Below are positions 33,305 through 45,515 of a DNA stretch of 64,000 nucleotides, piece after piece (the first letter of the stretch is position 1; each line of letters begins with the position of its first letter). The translations under genes were made by a program, and so were the position numbers. Source of the stretch: Papio anubis (lineage: Eukaryota > Chordata > Mammalia > Primates > Cercopithecidae). The DNA lies in the NCBI RefSeq assembly GCF_008728515.1, contig NC_044983.1:125235139-125299138 (forward strand), given 5' to 3'. A model generated the notes under the pieces. The model saw only the letters and a list, made by a program, of their open reading frames with translations. It was not told where the DNA came from and did not search any database.

Positions 33305-33617
33305 TTTTTTTTTTTTTTTTTTTTTTTGAGAGAGAATCTCGCTGTGTCACCTAGGCTAGAGTGCAGTGGTGCGATCTCAGCTCACTGCAACCTCCACCTC
33401 TCAGGTTCAGGTTCAGGTGATTCTCCTGCCTCAGCCTCCCGAGTGGCTGGGACTACAGGCACAAACCATCATTCTCAGATAATTTTTTCGTGTTTTTAGT
33501 AGAGATGGGGTTTTGCCATGTTGGCCAAGCTGGTCTCAAACTCCTGACTTCGAGTGATCCTCCTGCCTTGGTTCCCCAAAGTGTTGGGATTATAGGTGTC
33601 AGCTACCGCGCCCAGCC
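33305..33617 (-). mobile_element. Alu, full-length
   Basis: T23 run and complete body, with a 6-bp duplication GGTTCAGGTTCAGG. Flanks 'ctaattctttcc' and 'ctaattatttta' are a degraded TSD. Confidence 0.9.
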
Positions 33618-33689
33618 TCTAATTATTTTACATTTTTAGCTTAAAAATGTTTTAACTAAAAAAAAAAACAAAGAAATAAACAACCAAAA

Positions 33690-33815
33690 ACCACCTCTTG
33701 TTACAACGTCAGCTGTGACGGCAGAGACAGAGCCATCACTGTGCCCACTGCAGTTCCTGCCACGGTGCCCGGCCCCTAGGAGAGCCTCCCTAAATATGTT
33801 GAATGAATGGATAAA
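33690..33815 (+). mobile_element. L2 3'-end fragment
   Basis: 'acggtgcccggcccctagga' then 'ccctaaatatgttgaatgaa' matches the L2 terminus. Confidence 0.6.
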
Positions 33816-35048
33816 AAAAGGGAGGACCCAAGCAGTAAATGAGGTGCCCCGATGCACTATGCGGCCTGATTATATGAGTCATACATATTGATTGCAGCAA
33901 AAAAATTTGAAAATACATATGAGCAAATGAAAGAAAATATAAACACCCATGATCCAACCACCCACACCATATGGACAACCTTCCAAATGTTTTTCCTGTC
34001 TATATCTAGATAAACGCAGCACATATTTTTATTAAAATGGTTCATTTACTGAATTGTAATCTGCTGTCTTTCATCTCACAGTGTATCTTTATCAACCTTC
34101 CTTAATAAAGGAACATCAGCCACACTGCTGTTAAAGGCTATATAATACTCCCCTGTGCGGCTAAACCATGAAGTGTTGAATGAATCTGGAGTTCAGCTGA
34201 GGGGAGGTTTCTTCAATGTCAATAAAGGTAAAATGCTTTATTCCAGCACTTCCCCCTTGCCAAGTTTCCCATTTTTTCCCTCTGTGTTTGTATTGCTTTA
34301 GAGCTGTATTTCAACAGAACTGTATTCCCCACCGCCCATTCACCACCTGGAGTTATTAGAGTCCTTGTCAACTAGAGAAGCAAAATTGTTTGCAGCCGGA
34401 AAAGCTGACGTATGACGAAGCAAGGACGATGCCTTGAAGTTCAAATTGGGAATCTGCTGCTGATACAGGAAACAGAAATGAAGAGTGTGCTTTCTTGCCA
34501 AGATTTGAATAGGGAGAAGAGGAAAAGATTTTCTGCACGCCTTCACTTTTTCCCAAGCCCTACCCTCGAGGAGAGTTTTTTCCCAAGGGATAGGCTGTTC
34601 CCCCATGCTGACTGATGCTGTAAGCAGTTTGCAGACCAAGCCCGTGGCTCCATTTACAGACTCACTGGCTGCATAAAAATCCAAGAGGGCATGCTCAGAA
34701 TGTGCCACCCCTTCCACTAACAGCTCTTTCAGCCCCTGCTGTGGTTCAGCAGCACAAAGGACTGCTCACTTGGCATGTTTAGCTCTGACAATCCCATTCC
34801 TTCCATCAGGAAAAGGCACAGGCACAGAAGGGCGTCACCTGAAGGAAGGGACAAGATGCCATGAAATCATAGATGGCTCCAGAGGAACAGTAGGGAGAAA
34901 AATGGCTGGGTGGGCCATTCATTTCTGAGCTTCACCCCACTGTGACCCCAAAACCTACAGAGAGGTTAGTTCATCTCTGCTTTTCCACCCACCTTACATA
35001 GTACACCATCAGAATTAGATGAAGTCTTTGCCTATAGAAAAAGAGAAT
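33816..35048. other. Mostly unassigned; weak L1M-like part
   Basis: At 34060-34200, 'taaaggctatataatactcc' resembles reverse L1M. The rest, including the 125-codon minus frame at 34340-34717, shows no recognisable protein or repeat. Confidence 0.4.
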
Positions 35049-35357
35049 TCCAGTTGGTGGCTCATGTCTGTAATCCCAGCACTTTGGGAGGCAAAGGTGG
35101 GAGGACTGCTTGAGCCCAGAATTGCTTGAGACCAGCCTGGGCAACATGAAGAGACCCTGTCCGTAGAAAAAAATTAAAAACAAAGGAAAATTAGCCGAGT
35201 ATCGTGGTGTGAGCCTGTGGTCCCAGTTACTTGGGAGGCTGAGGCAAGAGGATTGTTTTGGCTCATAAGGTCAAGGATGTAGTGGGTTGTGATTGCACTA
35301 ATGCACTCCAGCCTAGGCGGCAGGCTGGGACCCTGTCTCAAAAGAAAAGAAAAAGAT
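35049..35357 (+). mobile_element. AluJ, full-length
   Basis: 'agttggtggctcatgtctgt' to an 'aaaagaaaagaaaaag' tail. Diverged. Confidence 0.87.
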
Positions 35358-35559
35358 AATTCTTAATTGTGTCCAGAGTCATTAATTTATCAATGACATT
35401 TTGAAAGATTGATAAACTATACTAATTTATCAATGCCCTTTAAAAAAAAAAAGATTTTTTGTGTGTTTTACAGAAATACCATCATTAGAAGACAAATGGA
35501 TTTAATCTGAAATATAACGACAGAAGGAACTATTACCACCAATAACCTCTGATCAATCG

Positions 35560-35770
35560 CTTAGTTTCTGCCAGTATTATAGAAAGTGATTTCTACCCAT
35601 TTATAATGTAATCCTTACAACATTATGAAAGATATTTTATTACCTCCCTGTTTTCAGGTGAGAAAATGGAGGCACAAACAGTTCAAGTACTTTGCCATAG
35701 GTCACATACCTACGAGGAGGTGAACCAGGATTCTAGACCAAGTCTTAGCTCCCTGCTTTGCATAAATAAT
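35560..35770 (-). mobile_element. MIR SINE, minus orientation
   Basis: 'gtgagaaaatggaggcacaa', 'gttcaagtactttgccatag' and 'ggtgaaccaggattctagac' in reverse MIR order. Confidence 0.75.
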
Positions 35771-35862
35771 TCCATCTGCCTTGCTTCCCCACTCCTTTTT
35801 CCTTTCTGTAAACATTAACTAAATCCTTCAGTGTCCAAGTTCCACCTGAAAAACTATACTAA

Positions 35863-36162
35863 GCCTGGGCATGGTGACTCATGCCTGTAATCCCAGCACT
35901 TTGGGAGGCCGAGGTGGGTGGATCACCTGAGGTCGGGAGTTCGAGACCAGCCTGACCAACACATGGAGAAACCCCGTCTCTACTAAAAACAATACAAAAA
36001 TTAGCCGGCCGTGGTGGCGCATGCCTGTAATCCCAGCTACTCGGGAGGCTGAGGCAGGAGAATCGCTTGAACCCAGGAGGCGGAGGTTGATTGCGCCATT
36101 GCACTCCACCCTGGGCAACAAGAGCAAAACTCCATCTTAAAAAATAATAATAATAATAATAC
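35863..36162 (+). mobile_element. Alu, full-length
   Basis: Complete AluS body with a short right-arm deletion before 'gattgcgccattgcactc' and an (AAT)n tail. Confidence 0.9.
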
Positions 36163-36541
36163 ACTACTTATCTATAAAACAGGCACAATTATCACCTATT
36201 TCACTGTGTTACTGTGAGAACTGACTAGAACTTAGGAAATTGCCAATTCCAACTGTCCTTGGCTATACAAAGCAACAATTACATATGAAACATAATCAGT
36301 AAAAGGTTGGTAAAACTTAAATGTTTGGTAAACTCTTAAATAAATGTATATACTTGATTATCTTGGTTTTTGACATTTGCTTTTTTTATCTTAATTGGAG
36401 AGTTTGGGGGATTTTTGTTGACAATCGCTGTTTTAATATTCAGACTCGGAAAGTTGTATACGATAGAAGCTGAGAGTCAGACCCCGGGCTTGGTCAGACT
36501 TAAGTTTTAATCCCTTCATTTTCTCAAATATAAAATAAAGT
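36163..36541. other. Gene-free AT-rich DNA
   Basis: Nothing assignable beyond faint MIR-like 'cacctatttcactgtgtt'. Confidence 0.35.
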
Positions 36542-36838
36542 GTCCGGGTGCGGTGGCTCATGCCTGTAATCCCAGCACTTTGGGAGGCCAAGGCAGATGG
36601 ATCACCTGAGGTCAGGAGTTCGAGACCAGCCTGGCCAATGTGGCAAAACCTCGTCTCTATTAAAAATACAAAAATTAGCCAGATGTGGTGATGTGTGCCT
36701 GTAATCCCAGCTACTTGGGAGGCTGAGACAGGAGAATCGCTTGAACCCAGGAGGCAGAGGTTGCAGTGAGAAGAGATTGCGCCACTGCACTCCAGCCTGG
36801 GTGACAGAGCAAGACCATCTCAAAGAAAAAAAAAAAAA
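36542..36838 (+). mobile_element. Alu, full-length, AluS type
   Basis: 'tccgggtgcggtggctcatg' to an A13 tail. Confidence 0.9.
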
Positions 36839-37129
36839 TGAAGAAACTATGGTACTCATTATCAGATGTATATTATTTCATGTAGAATGCTTAGCACAGG
36901 GCATAGAAAATTTAAGAGCTCAGTAAATATTAACATTTTCTATTATTTATTATTATTGTTGTTTTTATTAATAGGCTTGCTTTCGTTAAGATGCTATTTG
37001 TATAAAGCTGCCCACTGCAGCATTATTTTTAATAAAAGCCAGACACAAATTAAATTTCTCACTATAGGGAAATGGCATAGTAGGATTCTGAAAGAACCAT
37101 CTTTAGAATTAATGAAAATCACTTTAATT

Positions 37130-37262
37130 AAAATGTAAGCCCCTGCTCTGCTACTTGGGGGCAGTATGATTTTGAGCAAGTCATTTCTTTTCTCTGGACC
37201 TGTTTCCTCACCTCAGAAATGAAGGGTTTGCTCTCAATGACTCCATGTCCTCTCGTGATTTA
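37130..37262 (+). mobile_element. MIR SINE fragment
   Basis: 'cctgctctgctacttggggg' then 'gacctgtttcctcacctcag'. The Alu at 37278 follows immediately. Confidence 0.65.
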
Positions 37263-37277
37263 AAGTTATATAGTCCT

Positions 37278-37583
37278 GACCGGACACGGTGGCTCCCGCC
37301 TATAATCCCAGCACTTTGGGAGGCCAAGGCAGGCAGATCACTCGAGGTCAGGCGCTTGAGATCAGCCTGGCCAACATGGCGATACCCCGTCTCTACTAAA
37401 AATACAAAAATTAGACAGGTGTGGTGGCGGGCACCTATAGTCCCAGTTACTCAGGAGGCTGAGGCGGGAGAATTGCTTGAGCCTGGGAGGCAGAAGTTGC
37501 AGTGAGCTGAGATTGTGCCATTGCACTCCAGCCTAGGCAACAGAGTGAGACTCTATCTCAAAAACAAAACAAAGCAAAAAAGT
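37278..37583 (+). mobile_element. Alu with 15-bp TSD
   Basis: AAGTTATATAGTCCT at 37263-37277 and 37584-37598. AluS type. Confidence 0.95.
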
Positions 37584-37672
37584 AAGTTATATAGTCCTAA
37601 GGTTCTCAATAAATTAAAATCCATCAACATCAAGGACAACATAAAACTGAGGACATAAGAAAATGGTAGAAA

Positions 37673-37971
37673 TAGCCAGGCGCGATGGCTTATGCCCGTA
37701 ATCCCAACACTTTGGGAGGCCGAGGCAGGCGGATCATGAGGTCAGGAGTTCGAGACCAGCCTGGCCAGCATAGTGAAATCCCCATCTCTACTAAAAATGC
37801 AAAAAATTAGCTGGGCGTGGTAGCATGTGCCTGTAATCCCAGCTACTTAGGAGGCTGAGGCAGGAGAATTGATTGAACACAGGAGGCGGAGGTTGCAGTG
37901 AGCCAAGATTGTGCCACTGTACTCCAGCCTGGGTGACAGAGCGAGACTCCATCTCAAAAAAAAAAAAAAAA
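37673..37971 (+). mobile_element. Alu with 13-bp TSD
   Basis: AAAATGGTAGAAA lies immediately before the element and again at about 37969-37981. Full-length. Confidence 0.93.
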
Positions 37972-37989
37972 ATGGTAGAAACACAAGAT

Positions 37990-38215
37990 ACTATTTTATG
38001 AATATTCCCAATCTTCTTTCACCCTACTCTTTGTTTCCATAACAGTTGTCACCTCCTAACATCATTTGTATTATGTTTATTGTCTTTCTCCATGAACTAC
38101 ACCTAAGTCCGTGACAGTAGGAGTTTATGGCTGGTCTGTCCACGAATGTGTCCCCAGCCCCTGGAACAATGTCTGGCATATAGTAGGAGCTCAGTTAGCA
38201 TTTGCTGAATTTAAA
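37990..38215 (+). mobile_element. L2 LINE 3' end
   Basis: 'gtccccagcccctggaaca', 'tggcatatagtaggagctca' and 'tagcatttgctgaatt' are the typical L2 terminus. Confidence 0.8.
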
Positions 38216-39359
38216 AATGTGAATATTAAGTTAAAAGAACAAAATACAAAACTACATATATCATAAAATGCAAAATTACATTTATAATTATGTATATTAC
38301 ATGTATATGTATATATATAATAAATATGTAATAAAGTTTTATACATATAATAGAATGCAAAAGTATATATATAATTAATATAAAATATGTACCCCTATGG
38401 GGAAATGGTAGAGAGGGTAAGAGAAGGTAAAACTCAATGATAACAAGATGAATGTGGGAATTAAATAATATTCTTTTTCGTTTTCCTTTAATGTTTTGAA
38501 CCATTTTGTTTGTCCAAAAAGATGGCATTTTAAAAAGGAAGAGTGTGAACAGGAGAAAAATGGAAGAGAAAAGAAATCAGAAGTGGCCAAGGGAGAGAAC
38601 CTGATGGAGAAAATAAGGAAAGATAGGAGGGGCCAAAGCAAACAGAAAGCTCATGGCTGGTGGTTACTCTATTAATGGAAATAGAATCACACAGGCAGAA
38701 AGAAAAGTAGGTAGATAAAGGAAAGACAATTTACCTTGAACTTTTAATTACAAGCTAATATCTATTAAACTACTCCTAGGTTGATAGAATTTCCCCATTA
38801 ACTGCCTCAATCCACAGAAGCTTTGGTAAATTTCAGCACAAAGGAACACTTGGACCTGTTACGTGTTACTGTTCTTCATTCTGAACCTTCTGTTGATCTG
38901 CTGCTTTGGAGGTAAGAAGAACGAGGCCCACATTCTAAGACGGACTGAGTACCACAGGCATTTTCATTAGCCAACTGATCCATCAAGCATTCCATCTAGG
39001 GCCACCTACTTGGGGGAACACAGAGTGTAGGAAACAGATTTATTTTCCAGGGGATGAAAGGCACATCACTTACTCCAATACAAAGCAACACACAACTGCC
39101 AAATAAATGACACGGACGATATGTCCTGTAAAATTAAAGGGCTAGAAGAGTTCCTTCCAGCGTGGGAAGGTCAGGGGAGAGGGGGCAGGCAGATGTCCAG
39201 GGAAGGACTTGTCCTGCACTTTATCCAATAACAGGGACCCTAGTGCTGTTCGTGAGCTGACTCTTGACCCCTCCACCTGGTCCCAACTTGTACTTGAGAT
39301 CACTTGCTGCTCTTAATGCCTCCAGCCCCCAGCTGCTTGCCTAGGTTCCTCATCACGGC
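38216..39359. other. Gene-free DNA, AT-rich start
   Basis: 38220-38400 is A/T-rich with TATATA runs. The rest is ordinary sequence with no supportable feature. Confidence 0.4.
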
Positions 39360-39610
39360 CATGCATTTGCCATTTTGAGCAAACCAGGTCAGATCCCCTG
39401 TGCAGGTGCTCTCAACCTCTGTGCTTCTTGTTTACAGCACACACCATCACTGTAATTGTATGGTTATTGTGTGGTTTCTTGAACACCGTGAGCTCCAGGA
39501 CGGTAGCAGCCATACTGTTTTGTCACCACTGTATCCACAGTGAGAGCACTGAGCCTGGCACAAGGCATGTACTCAACAAACAGCTGCAGCTGGTCAAGGA
39601 GATGGCATTG
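39360..39610 (+). mobile_element. L2 LINE fragment
   Basis: 'gtgagctccaggacggtagc', 'caccactgtatccacag' and 'agcctggcacaaggcatgta' follow L2 order. The 69-codon frame here is incidental. Confidence 0.65.
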
Positions 39611-40162
39611 GTCCAGGCTGAATCAGCACAGGCCTAGGTTTTAACGCTACTGTGAATTCCCAACATGGCCACAGAGCTGGAACCAGGGAAACAGATAAGC
39701 AAGACGAGGAGGTAAGATTTAACCTTCGCCCAAATTTAGCCTAAATGATCAGGTCACTACTGTGTAACCTAGTATTTGAAATACAGAGATTAAGACAGAA
39801 TTATGGGGGAAAAGTCAAACATAAACTAAAAGTCTGAAAGAGCTTAGGTTCTCACAGTCATTTTTCGAGGCTACAGAAGGAAAGATATTGCATAATCCTT
39901 AAAAAAAGATATGGTCCAAGTTAAGAAGAAGTGTAACTGGTTTAGCAAGCTTCCGTTCTAAAATCCTGGTGCTGGTTTCATGTTAGAACACAGGTTTAAT
40001 GAGAATGCATCCCTCTCCCCAAGTCGTAATGCACAGAAGAGGGCAAAGGGGAGAATGTTACCTTGCCCAAGCTCTGGTCTTATCTCAACTCACAGACTTG
40101 CAGAAAATGTCTACAGTCCATTATACTATGGTCCAAATACTGATATTTACCGAGCTTTGTAA
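39611..40162. other. Gene-free sequence
   Basis: No repeat or exon could be assigned. Confidence 0.35.
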
Positions 40163-40457
40163 TTTTTTTTTTTTTTTTTGACATACTCTCGCTCTGTCCC
40201 CAGGCTGGAGTGCAGTGATGTGATCGTAGCTCACTGCAACCTCCACTCCCAGGTTCAAGCGATTCTCCTGCCTCAGTCTCCCAAATAGCTGGGATTACAG
40301 GTGCCCGCCACAATGTCCAGCTGATTTTTGTATTTTTAATAGGGATGAGGTTTCACCATATTGGCCAGGCTGGTCTCGAACTCCTGATCTCAGGTGATCC
40401 ACCCGCCTCAGTCTCCCAAAGTGCTGGGATTACATGCTTGAGCCACTGAGCCTGGCC
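40163..40457 (-). mobile_element. Alu, full-length
   Basis: T17 run, complete body to 'gagcctggcc'. Confidence 0.9.
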
Positions 40458-40559
40458 TAGTTTTTTAATTTAATAGGCCGCTCGTACTTATAAGCGCCTG
40501 CATCAGAGTTTCTGGATGAAATCAACTAATTTTAGATGTGGGAGAAACTTTAGAATTAA

Positions 40560-40650
40560 CCTTCAATCTAACATTTTTACTTATGAAAATGCAGGGTCGA
40601 AGTGGTTAAGGAACTTGCCTAGGGGCACAGTCCCCCAGTCATGAACTCTG
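40560..40650 (-). mobile_element. MIR fragment
   Basis: 'cttatgaaaatgcagggtcg' then 'ggttaaggaacttgcctagg' in reverse MIR order. Confidence 0.6.
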
Positions 40651-40906
40651 GACCCAGAGGAAAATCAGAGGGAATTATGTCTATACTGTCTGTATTTCTA
40701 AAGGTTAGTCTACATCATTGAGGCATCAGTAAAGTCCTGTGAAATATCTATACTAAGAAGCAGTGTGCAACATTTGGTATGGTATCTGGTATGATCTTTC
40801 AGGGTAAAAGTAGGTCAATTAATTGTTGTCTTTATTTGGCCCTTATTACACACAACACACAAATCTCTTCCACCATTGCAAAATGTTAGAAGATACATGT
40901 GCTGCA

Positions 40907-41206
40907 GCCGGGTGCAGTGGCTCACACCTGTAATCCCAACATTTTGAGAGACATAAGCAGACAGATCACTCGAGTTTAGGAGTTCGAGACTAGCCTGGCC
41001 AACATGGTGAAGCCCCGTCTCTAAAAACACAAAATTAGCCGGGCATGGTGGTACACACTTGTAGTCCAAGCTACTCGGGAGGCTGAGGCAGCAGAATCGC
41101 TTGAACCCGGGAGGTGGAGGCTGCAGTGAGCTAAGGTCGTGCCACTGCACTCCAGCCTGGGTGACAGAACGAAACTCCGTCTCAAAAAAAAAAAAAAAAA
41201 AAAAAA
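40907..41206 (+). mobile_element. Alu, full-length, A23 tail
   Basis: 'gccgggtgcagtggctcaca' to a pure A-run. 'gtgctgca'/'atgctgca' at the flanks suggests a degraded TSD. Confidence 0.92.
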
Positions 41207-41309
41207 GTATATGCTGCATGATGAAGAAATAAGTGGGAATGCAGGCTTTATGAGATTTCCCAATCACCCATAATAGCGAGGAATGGTATCTTTCTCGGTC
41301 ATAACACTA

Positions 41310-41480
41310 ACCTGCTTACAGAGTTCATGTAAATACTGTTTCTTGCTGTTCCGCCTTTGTCTATGCTGTTCCTCTGCTAGGAACATCCTCCACAATGCTC
41401 CCACATTTCCCACCCAAACTCCTACTTCCACATCAAGGCTCCCACCAGAAATCTCTACAGACATCAGAAATCCATAGAGA
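41310..41480 (+). mobile_element. L2 LINE fragment
   Basis: 'gctgttcctctgctaggaac' and 'cacatcaaggctcccaccag' match L2. Confidence 0.6.
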
Positions 41481-42246
41481 TGTTAGATAAGGATTTCAAG
41501 GTAACTTATTTCCTCATTTTACCTTATGGTAACAGCCCTATTTACCTCTTACAAGTGTTCTATGGTGTAGCAAAAAGACTAACAACAGTAAGAGGTTTGC
41601 ATAGCATTGTGTATTCCATTGAGAAAAGTGCCACACCCAAGGTAGCATTTTATTAATTTATTAAATCTGATTCCTTGAGACACATACAAAGTGGTTTTGA
41701 TGGATGAACCAACAAACCCAAGACGAATAGCCTGGTTTACTGCGTTCTTTTCTCTTTCCAAGCCACAAGCCAAAATAAACTCACCCTCGATTTATAATGT
41801 TGCAAAATGTGCTTCTGAGCACTGATGCCTGAATCCACTGTGGTTATTAAAAGGATGGTTGCATCCATCAGGATGGGATAGGTTATGCTGTGGTAACAAA
41901 GAACACCTAAATCTCAGCCCTAAGGATGACCACAACAGCCCCTCTGGGATCAAGAAGGTAAGCCCAGCAACCCCATCTTTCTCATTTTCACCTGACAATC
42001 TGGTTAGCCAACTCTGTGGCTGACATCAGTTTGAAAGATATGACCCTCTCCTTTCCTTCTCCAACCACCTACAAAATTGTCTCGTAGAGCACAGTGAGAA
42101 TCAGAAGTGCTCATCTTTGTAAAACACCCAGGATACTGCCTGGCATATAGGTAGCAGCCAGTAAATAATAATGATGGCTACTACCACTGTCATTTCCATT
42201 ATCCCCACCCCTCCTCAAATAATAATAATGATATTATAATTTTCAC
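41481..42246. other. Gene-free sequence
   Basis: Only a short MIR-like end at about 42110-42180 ('ggatactgcctggcatatag') could be recognised. Confidence 0.4.
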
Positions 42247-42435
42247 AGAGCAGTGATTCCTGAACTTAACTTGTCCTGAACATTAGAATCAACTGGAGAG
42301 CTTAAAAAAACTACTAATGCTTGTGTCCCACCCCTAGAGTCTATGAAGTAATTCATCTAGTGTATGACCTTAGGCTTGAGATTTTGAAAGATTGCCAGGT
42401 GATTCTAAAGTGTAGACAAGTTTGGAAACCAGCCT
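42247..42435 (+). mobile_element. MER5A-type hAT MITE
   Basis: 'cagtgattcctgaacttaac', 'attagaatcaactggagagc', 'ccaggtgattctaaagtgta' and a terminal 'agtttggaaaccag'. Length near the family's 189 bp. Confidence 0.75.
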
Positions 42436-42638
42436 CAAGAGGCAGCAAGATTCATATATACACAAACATGTCTTTGTGTTTGCACACACACACACACACA
42501 CCTGCTCCCAAGTTCCATGAATCGTGCTCCCTGTATGACAGTAGTGGTTATACCACTTAGGGTGAGCTGGGTTATGCTGTGGTAACGGAGCCCCTGAATC
42601 TCATTCCTAGTGAAAACCAATTGATCACCCCTGCAGGG

Positions 42639-42902
42639 TCACAATGAGCCCAGAAGCCCTGTTTTTCCCTGTTTTTCTAGTCTTGACATTTAAGCCTATT
42701 CCTCTCTTTTCCTTCCTTCCTTCCTTCCTTCCTTCCTTCCTTCCTTCCTTCCTTCCTTCCTTCCTTCCTTCCTTCCCTCCCTCCCTCCCTCCCTCCTTCC
42801 TTCCTTCCTCACAATGAGCCCAGAAGCCCTGTTTTTCCCTGTTTTTCTAGTCTTTACTTGACATTTAAGCCCTTCCTTCTCTCTCTCTCTCTCTCTCTCT
42901 CT
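42639..42902. repeat. 170-bp tandem duplication spanning a (TTCC)n/(CTCC)n microsatellite
   Basis: A flank starting TCACAATGAGCCCAGAAGCC occurs at 42639 and again at 42809, period 170 bp, near-identical for about 60 bp. Copy 1 is followed by about 90 bp of TTCC/CTCC repeats, copy 2 by (TC)n. Confidence 0.95.
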
Positions 42903-42909
42903 TTTTCCT

Positions 42910-43204
42910 GTTTTGAAAGGCTCTTCCTCTGTCACCCAGGCTGGAGTGCAGTAGCATGACCATGGCTAACTGCAGCCTTGACCTCCAGGGCTCTACTGAT
43001 CCTCCCACCTCAGACTCCCAAGTTGCTGGGGCTACAGACACACACCACCGTGCCTGGCTGATTTTTTTTCTTTTCTATTTTCTTATTGTGTGTGTAGACA
43101 CAGGGTCTTGCTAGGACTGATCTCAAACTCCTGGGCTCAAGCAATCCTCCCACCATAGCCTCTCTAAATGCTGAGATTACAGGCATGAGCCACCGTGCAT
43201 GGCC
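42910..43204 (-). mobile_element. AluJ, nearly full-length
   Basis: 'tctgtcacccaggctggagt' to 'accgtgcatggcc', with AluJ features ('gcagccttgacctcc'). Confidence 0.87.
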
Positions 43205-43591
43205 TAAGCCTCTGCATTTTATCCTCAGACCTTTCTCATGTTCTATTTACTTCTACTTCATACCTTCCCCCAGGTCCAGTAAAAGTTTGCCTGGCCCAGA
43301 GTAAACCAGCACCCAAAGATGACACCAATGTGGACAGACTTAGGGGAAATCTGGTTAGAGGAAGGCCATTAAAGGCTATTAGTATTTAAGGCTGTGCTTT
43401 ACTCAATTCTCTGTCCCCAAGACTTAAAACATAGCACACAATGTGGTAGAAAGTTGGATAGTTACATCAATTATCATCAGTAATAACCTAGAAGAAAAGC
43501 AGACACATGAACTCAAAAAGCACAGCATCTAAGATGAAAACCTTATTTATCAACTTGTCACCAACCACCATGTGGATTTCAAATTTTTTTA
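43205..43591. other. Gene-free sequence
   Basis: Possible weak L2 tail near 43400-43460. Nothing else. Confidence 0.35.
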
Positions 43592-44208
43592 TTGCCAGCA
43601 CGATGGCTCATGCCTGTAATTCCAGCACTTTGGGAGGCCGAGGTGGACGTATTACTTGAAGTCAGGTGTTCAAGAACAGCCTGGCCAACATGGTGAAACC
43701 CCATCTCTACTAAAAATACAAAAAATTGGCCGGCGTAGTGGCACACACCTGTAATCCCAGCACTTTGGGAGGCCGAGGCGGGCAGATCACAAGGTCAGGA
43801 GACCAAGACCATCCTGGCTAACATGGTGAAACCCCATCTCTACTAAAAATACAAAAAAGTAGCCGGGGGTGGTGGCAGGCGCCTGTAGTCCCAGCTACTC
43901 AATTCTCCCAATTTCTCGGGAGACTGAGGCAGGAGAATGGTGTGAACCTGGAAGGCAGAGCTTACAGTGAGCTGAGATCGTGCCACTGCACTCCAGACTG
44001 GGCAACAGAGCGAGACTCTGTCTCAAAAAAATAAATACAAAAAATCAGACAAGCGTGGTGGCGCACACCTGTAATCCCAACTACTTGGGAGGCTGAGGAA
44101 TGAGGATCGCTTGAAATCAAGAGACCGAAGTTGTAGTGAGCCACGATCGCACCACTGCCCTCCAGCTTGGGCAAAGAGTGAGACTCTGTCTCTAGGAAAA
44201 AAAAAATT
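43592..44208 (+). mobile_element. AluS split by a nested AluY
   Basis: Left arm at 43592-43727 and right arm at about 44046-44208 belong to one old Alu. The interruption lies in its middle A-rich linker. Confidence 0.9.
43728..44032 (+). mobile_element. AluY nested in the preceding Alu
   Basis: Flanked by AAATACAAAAAAT at 43714-43726 and 44033-44045. It carries an insertion 'aattctcccaatttctc' in the right arm, after 'cagctactc'. Confidence 0.9.
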
Positions 44209-44828
44209 GATTTCTCCCTGGATAAAATTGTATCTGCTGGGGTGGAATGGAAGTAGGTGAGGGTGGAGGACCTATGAAGAAATGAAAGCCTTTCCACTGG
44301 GCAGTGAATTGCGGTACACACACACTGGGGGCAGAGCGGTTTGCAAACATTCTGCACCAGCACAGAAGTGACTGATCAGCACATCTTCCTGATCTGTTGG
44401 ATGTTACATCTCTGCAGAACCTGGAGAAAACCAGAAAACCCAGCTTGTTTGCCCTCATTTTAGCAGTTTAATTTAGGAATCACACTGGCTTTACATAAAC
44501 TCTTTACCAAAAAAAAAAACTGTATTCTGTATTTTGAAGGCACAAGTTAACACGGGCCCAAGGGAAGGAAGCATTGTATACAATTACATAATAGCTACTC
44601 TATTATTTTAAAACCTAATGGCAGCCTCAGGCAGAAAAGTCAAAAGGAGAGAGAAACCATTTCTGTAAAATTATCTGATGCAATCATCTCTTTGGAGACA
44701 TTGTCAGTTGACAATGGTTCTGCTTTTTCTCTCAAGCTCATTCAATTTCTGTTATTTACCTGAACCTGGAAGCAGAGTTTTCCTCCCATCTACAGCTGGT
44801 TTAAAAACAAAAAACAAACAAACAAAAG
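44209..44828. other. Gene-free sequence
   Basis: No exon or repeat could be assigned. Confidence 0.35.
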
Positions 44829-45128
44829 ATCGGGGCAGTGGCTCGAGCCTGTAATCCCAGCACTTTGGGAGGCTGAGGCGGGTGGATCACAAAGTCAGGA
44901 GTTCAAGACCAGCCTGGCCAAGATGGTGAAACCCCATCTCTACCAAAAATACAAAAATTAGCCGGCTGTGGTGGCGGGCGCCTGTAATCCCAGCTACTTG
45001 GGAGGCTGAGGCAGAGAATTGCTTGAACCTGGGAGGCGGAGGTTGCAGTGAGCTGAGATCGTGCCACTGCACTCCAGCCTGCGCAACAGAGACTCTGTCT
45101 CAAAAGCAAACAAACAAACAAACAAAAA
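44829..45128 (+). mobile_element. Alu, full-length
   Basis: 5' end slightly degraded. Complete body with a (CAAA)n tail and an (AAAC)n run just before it. Confidence 0.9.
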
Positions 45129-45329
45129 AACGGCAGGCAGGATTCCTCTAACAAAAGCTTGAAATGAAAAGCAGTAACTACTCCCAAGGCCTTGCTTATC
45201 ATAGAAGAGTCATTCAACAAATCTTTTTAGGGTCTCTATTAACGATTTATTTTCTCTACCCCCATCGCAACAATAGCAGAGGAAGTAGCGTAGGAGCCAC
45301 AGCCACAGCCACACCCCACTTGCTTCCTA

Positions 45330-45480
45330 GGTGTGTGTGGTGTGTGACTGCCCGCAAGCAACTCCAGCTCTCTGAAATTGTTTCCTCATCTGCAAACTGG
45401 AAATATTTATTTCTTTGACAGGAATATTATGAGAATTCACTCTGAAAAATACATGTAGAGTACCTAGCATTCAAAATGCC
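45330..45480 (+). mobile_element. MIR fragment
   Basis: 'gtttcctcatctgcaaactg' and 'gagtacctagcattcaaaat'. Confidence 0.65.
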
Positions 45481-45515
45481 CTTCTCAGGAACCTCACGAG
45501 AGAAGGTGAGTTTCT

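Noticed and set aside
42696..42935. 79-codon Glu/Arg/Lys/Gly repeat frame
   Set aside because: Translation of the TTCC/TC microsatellite on the minus strand.
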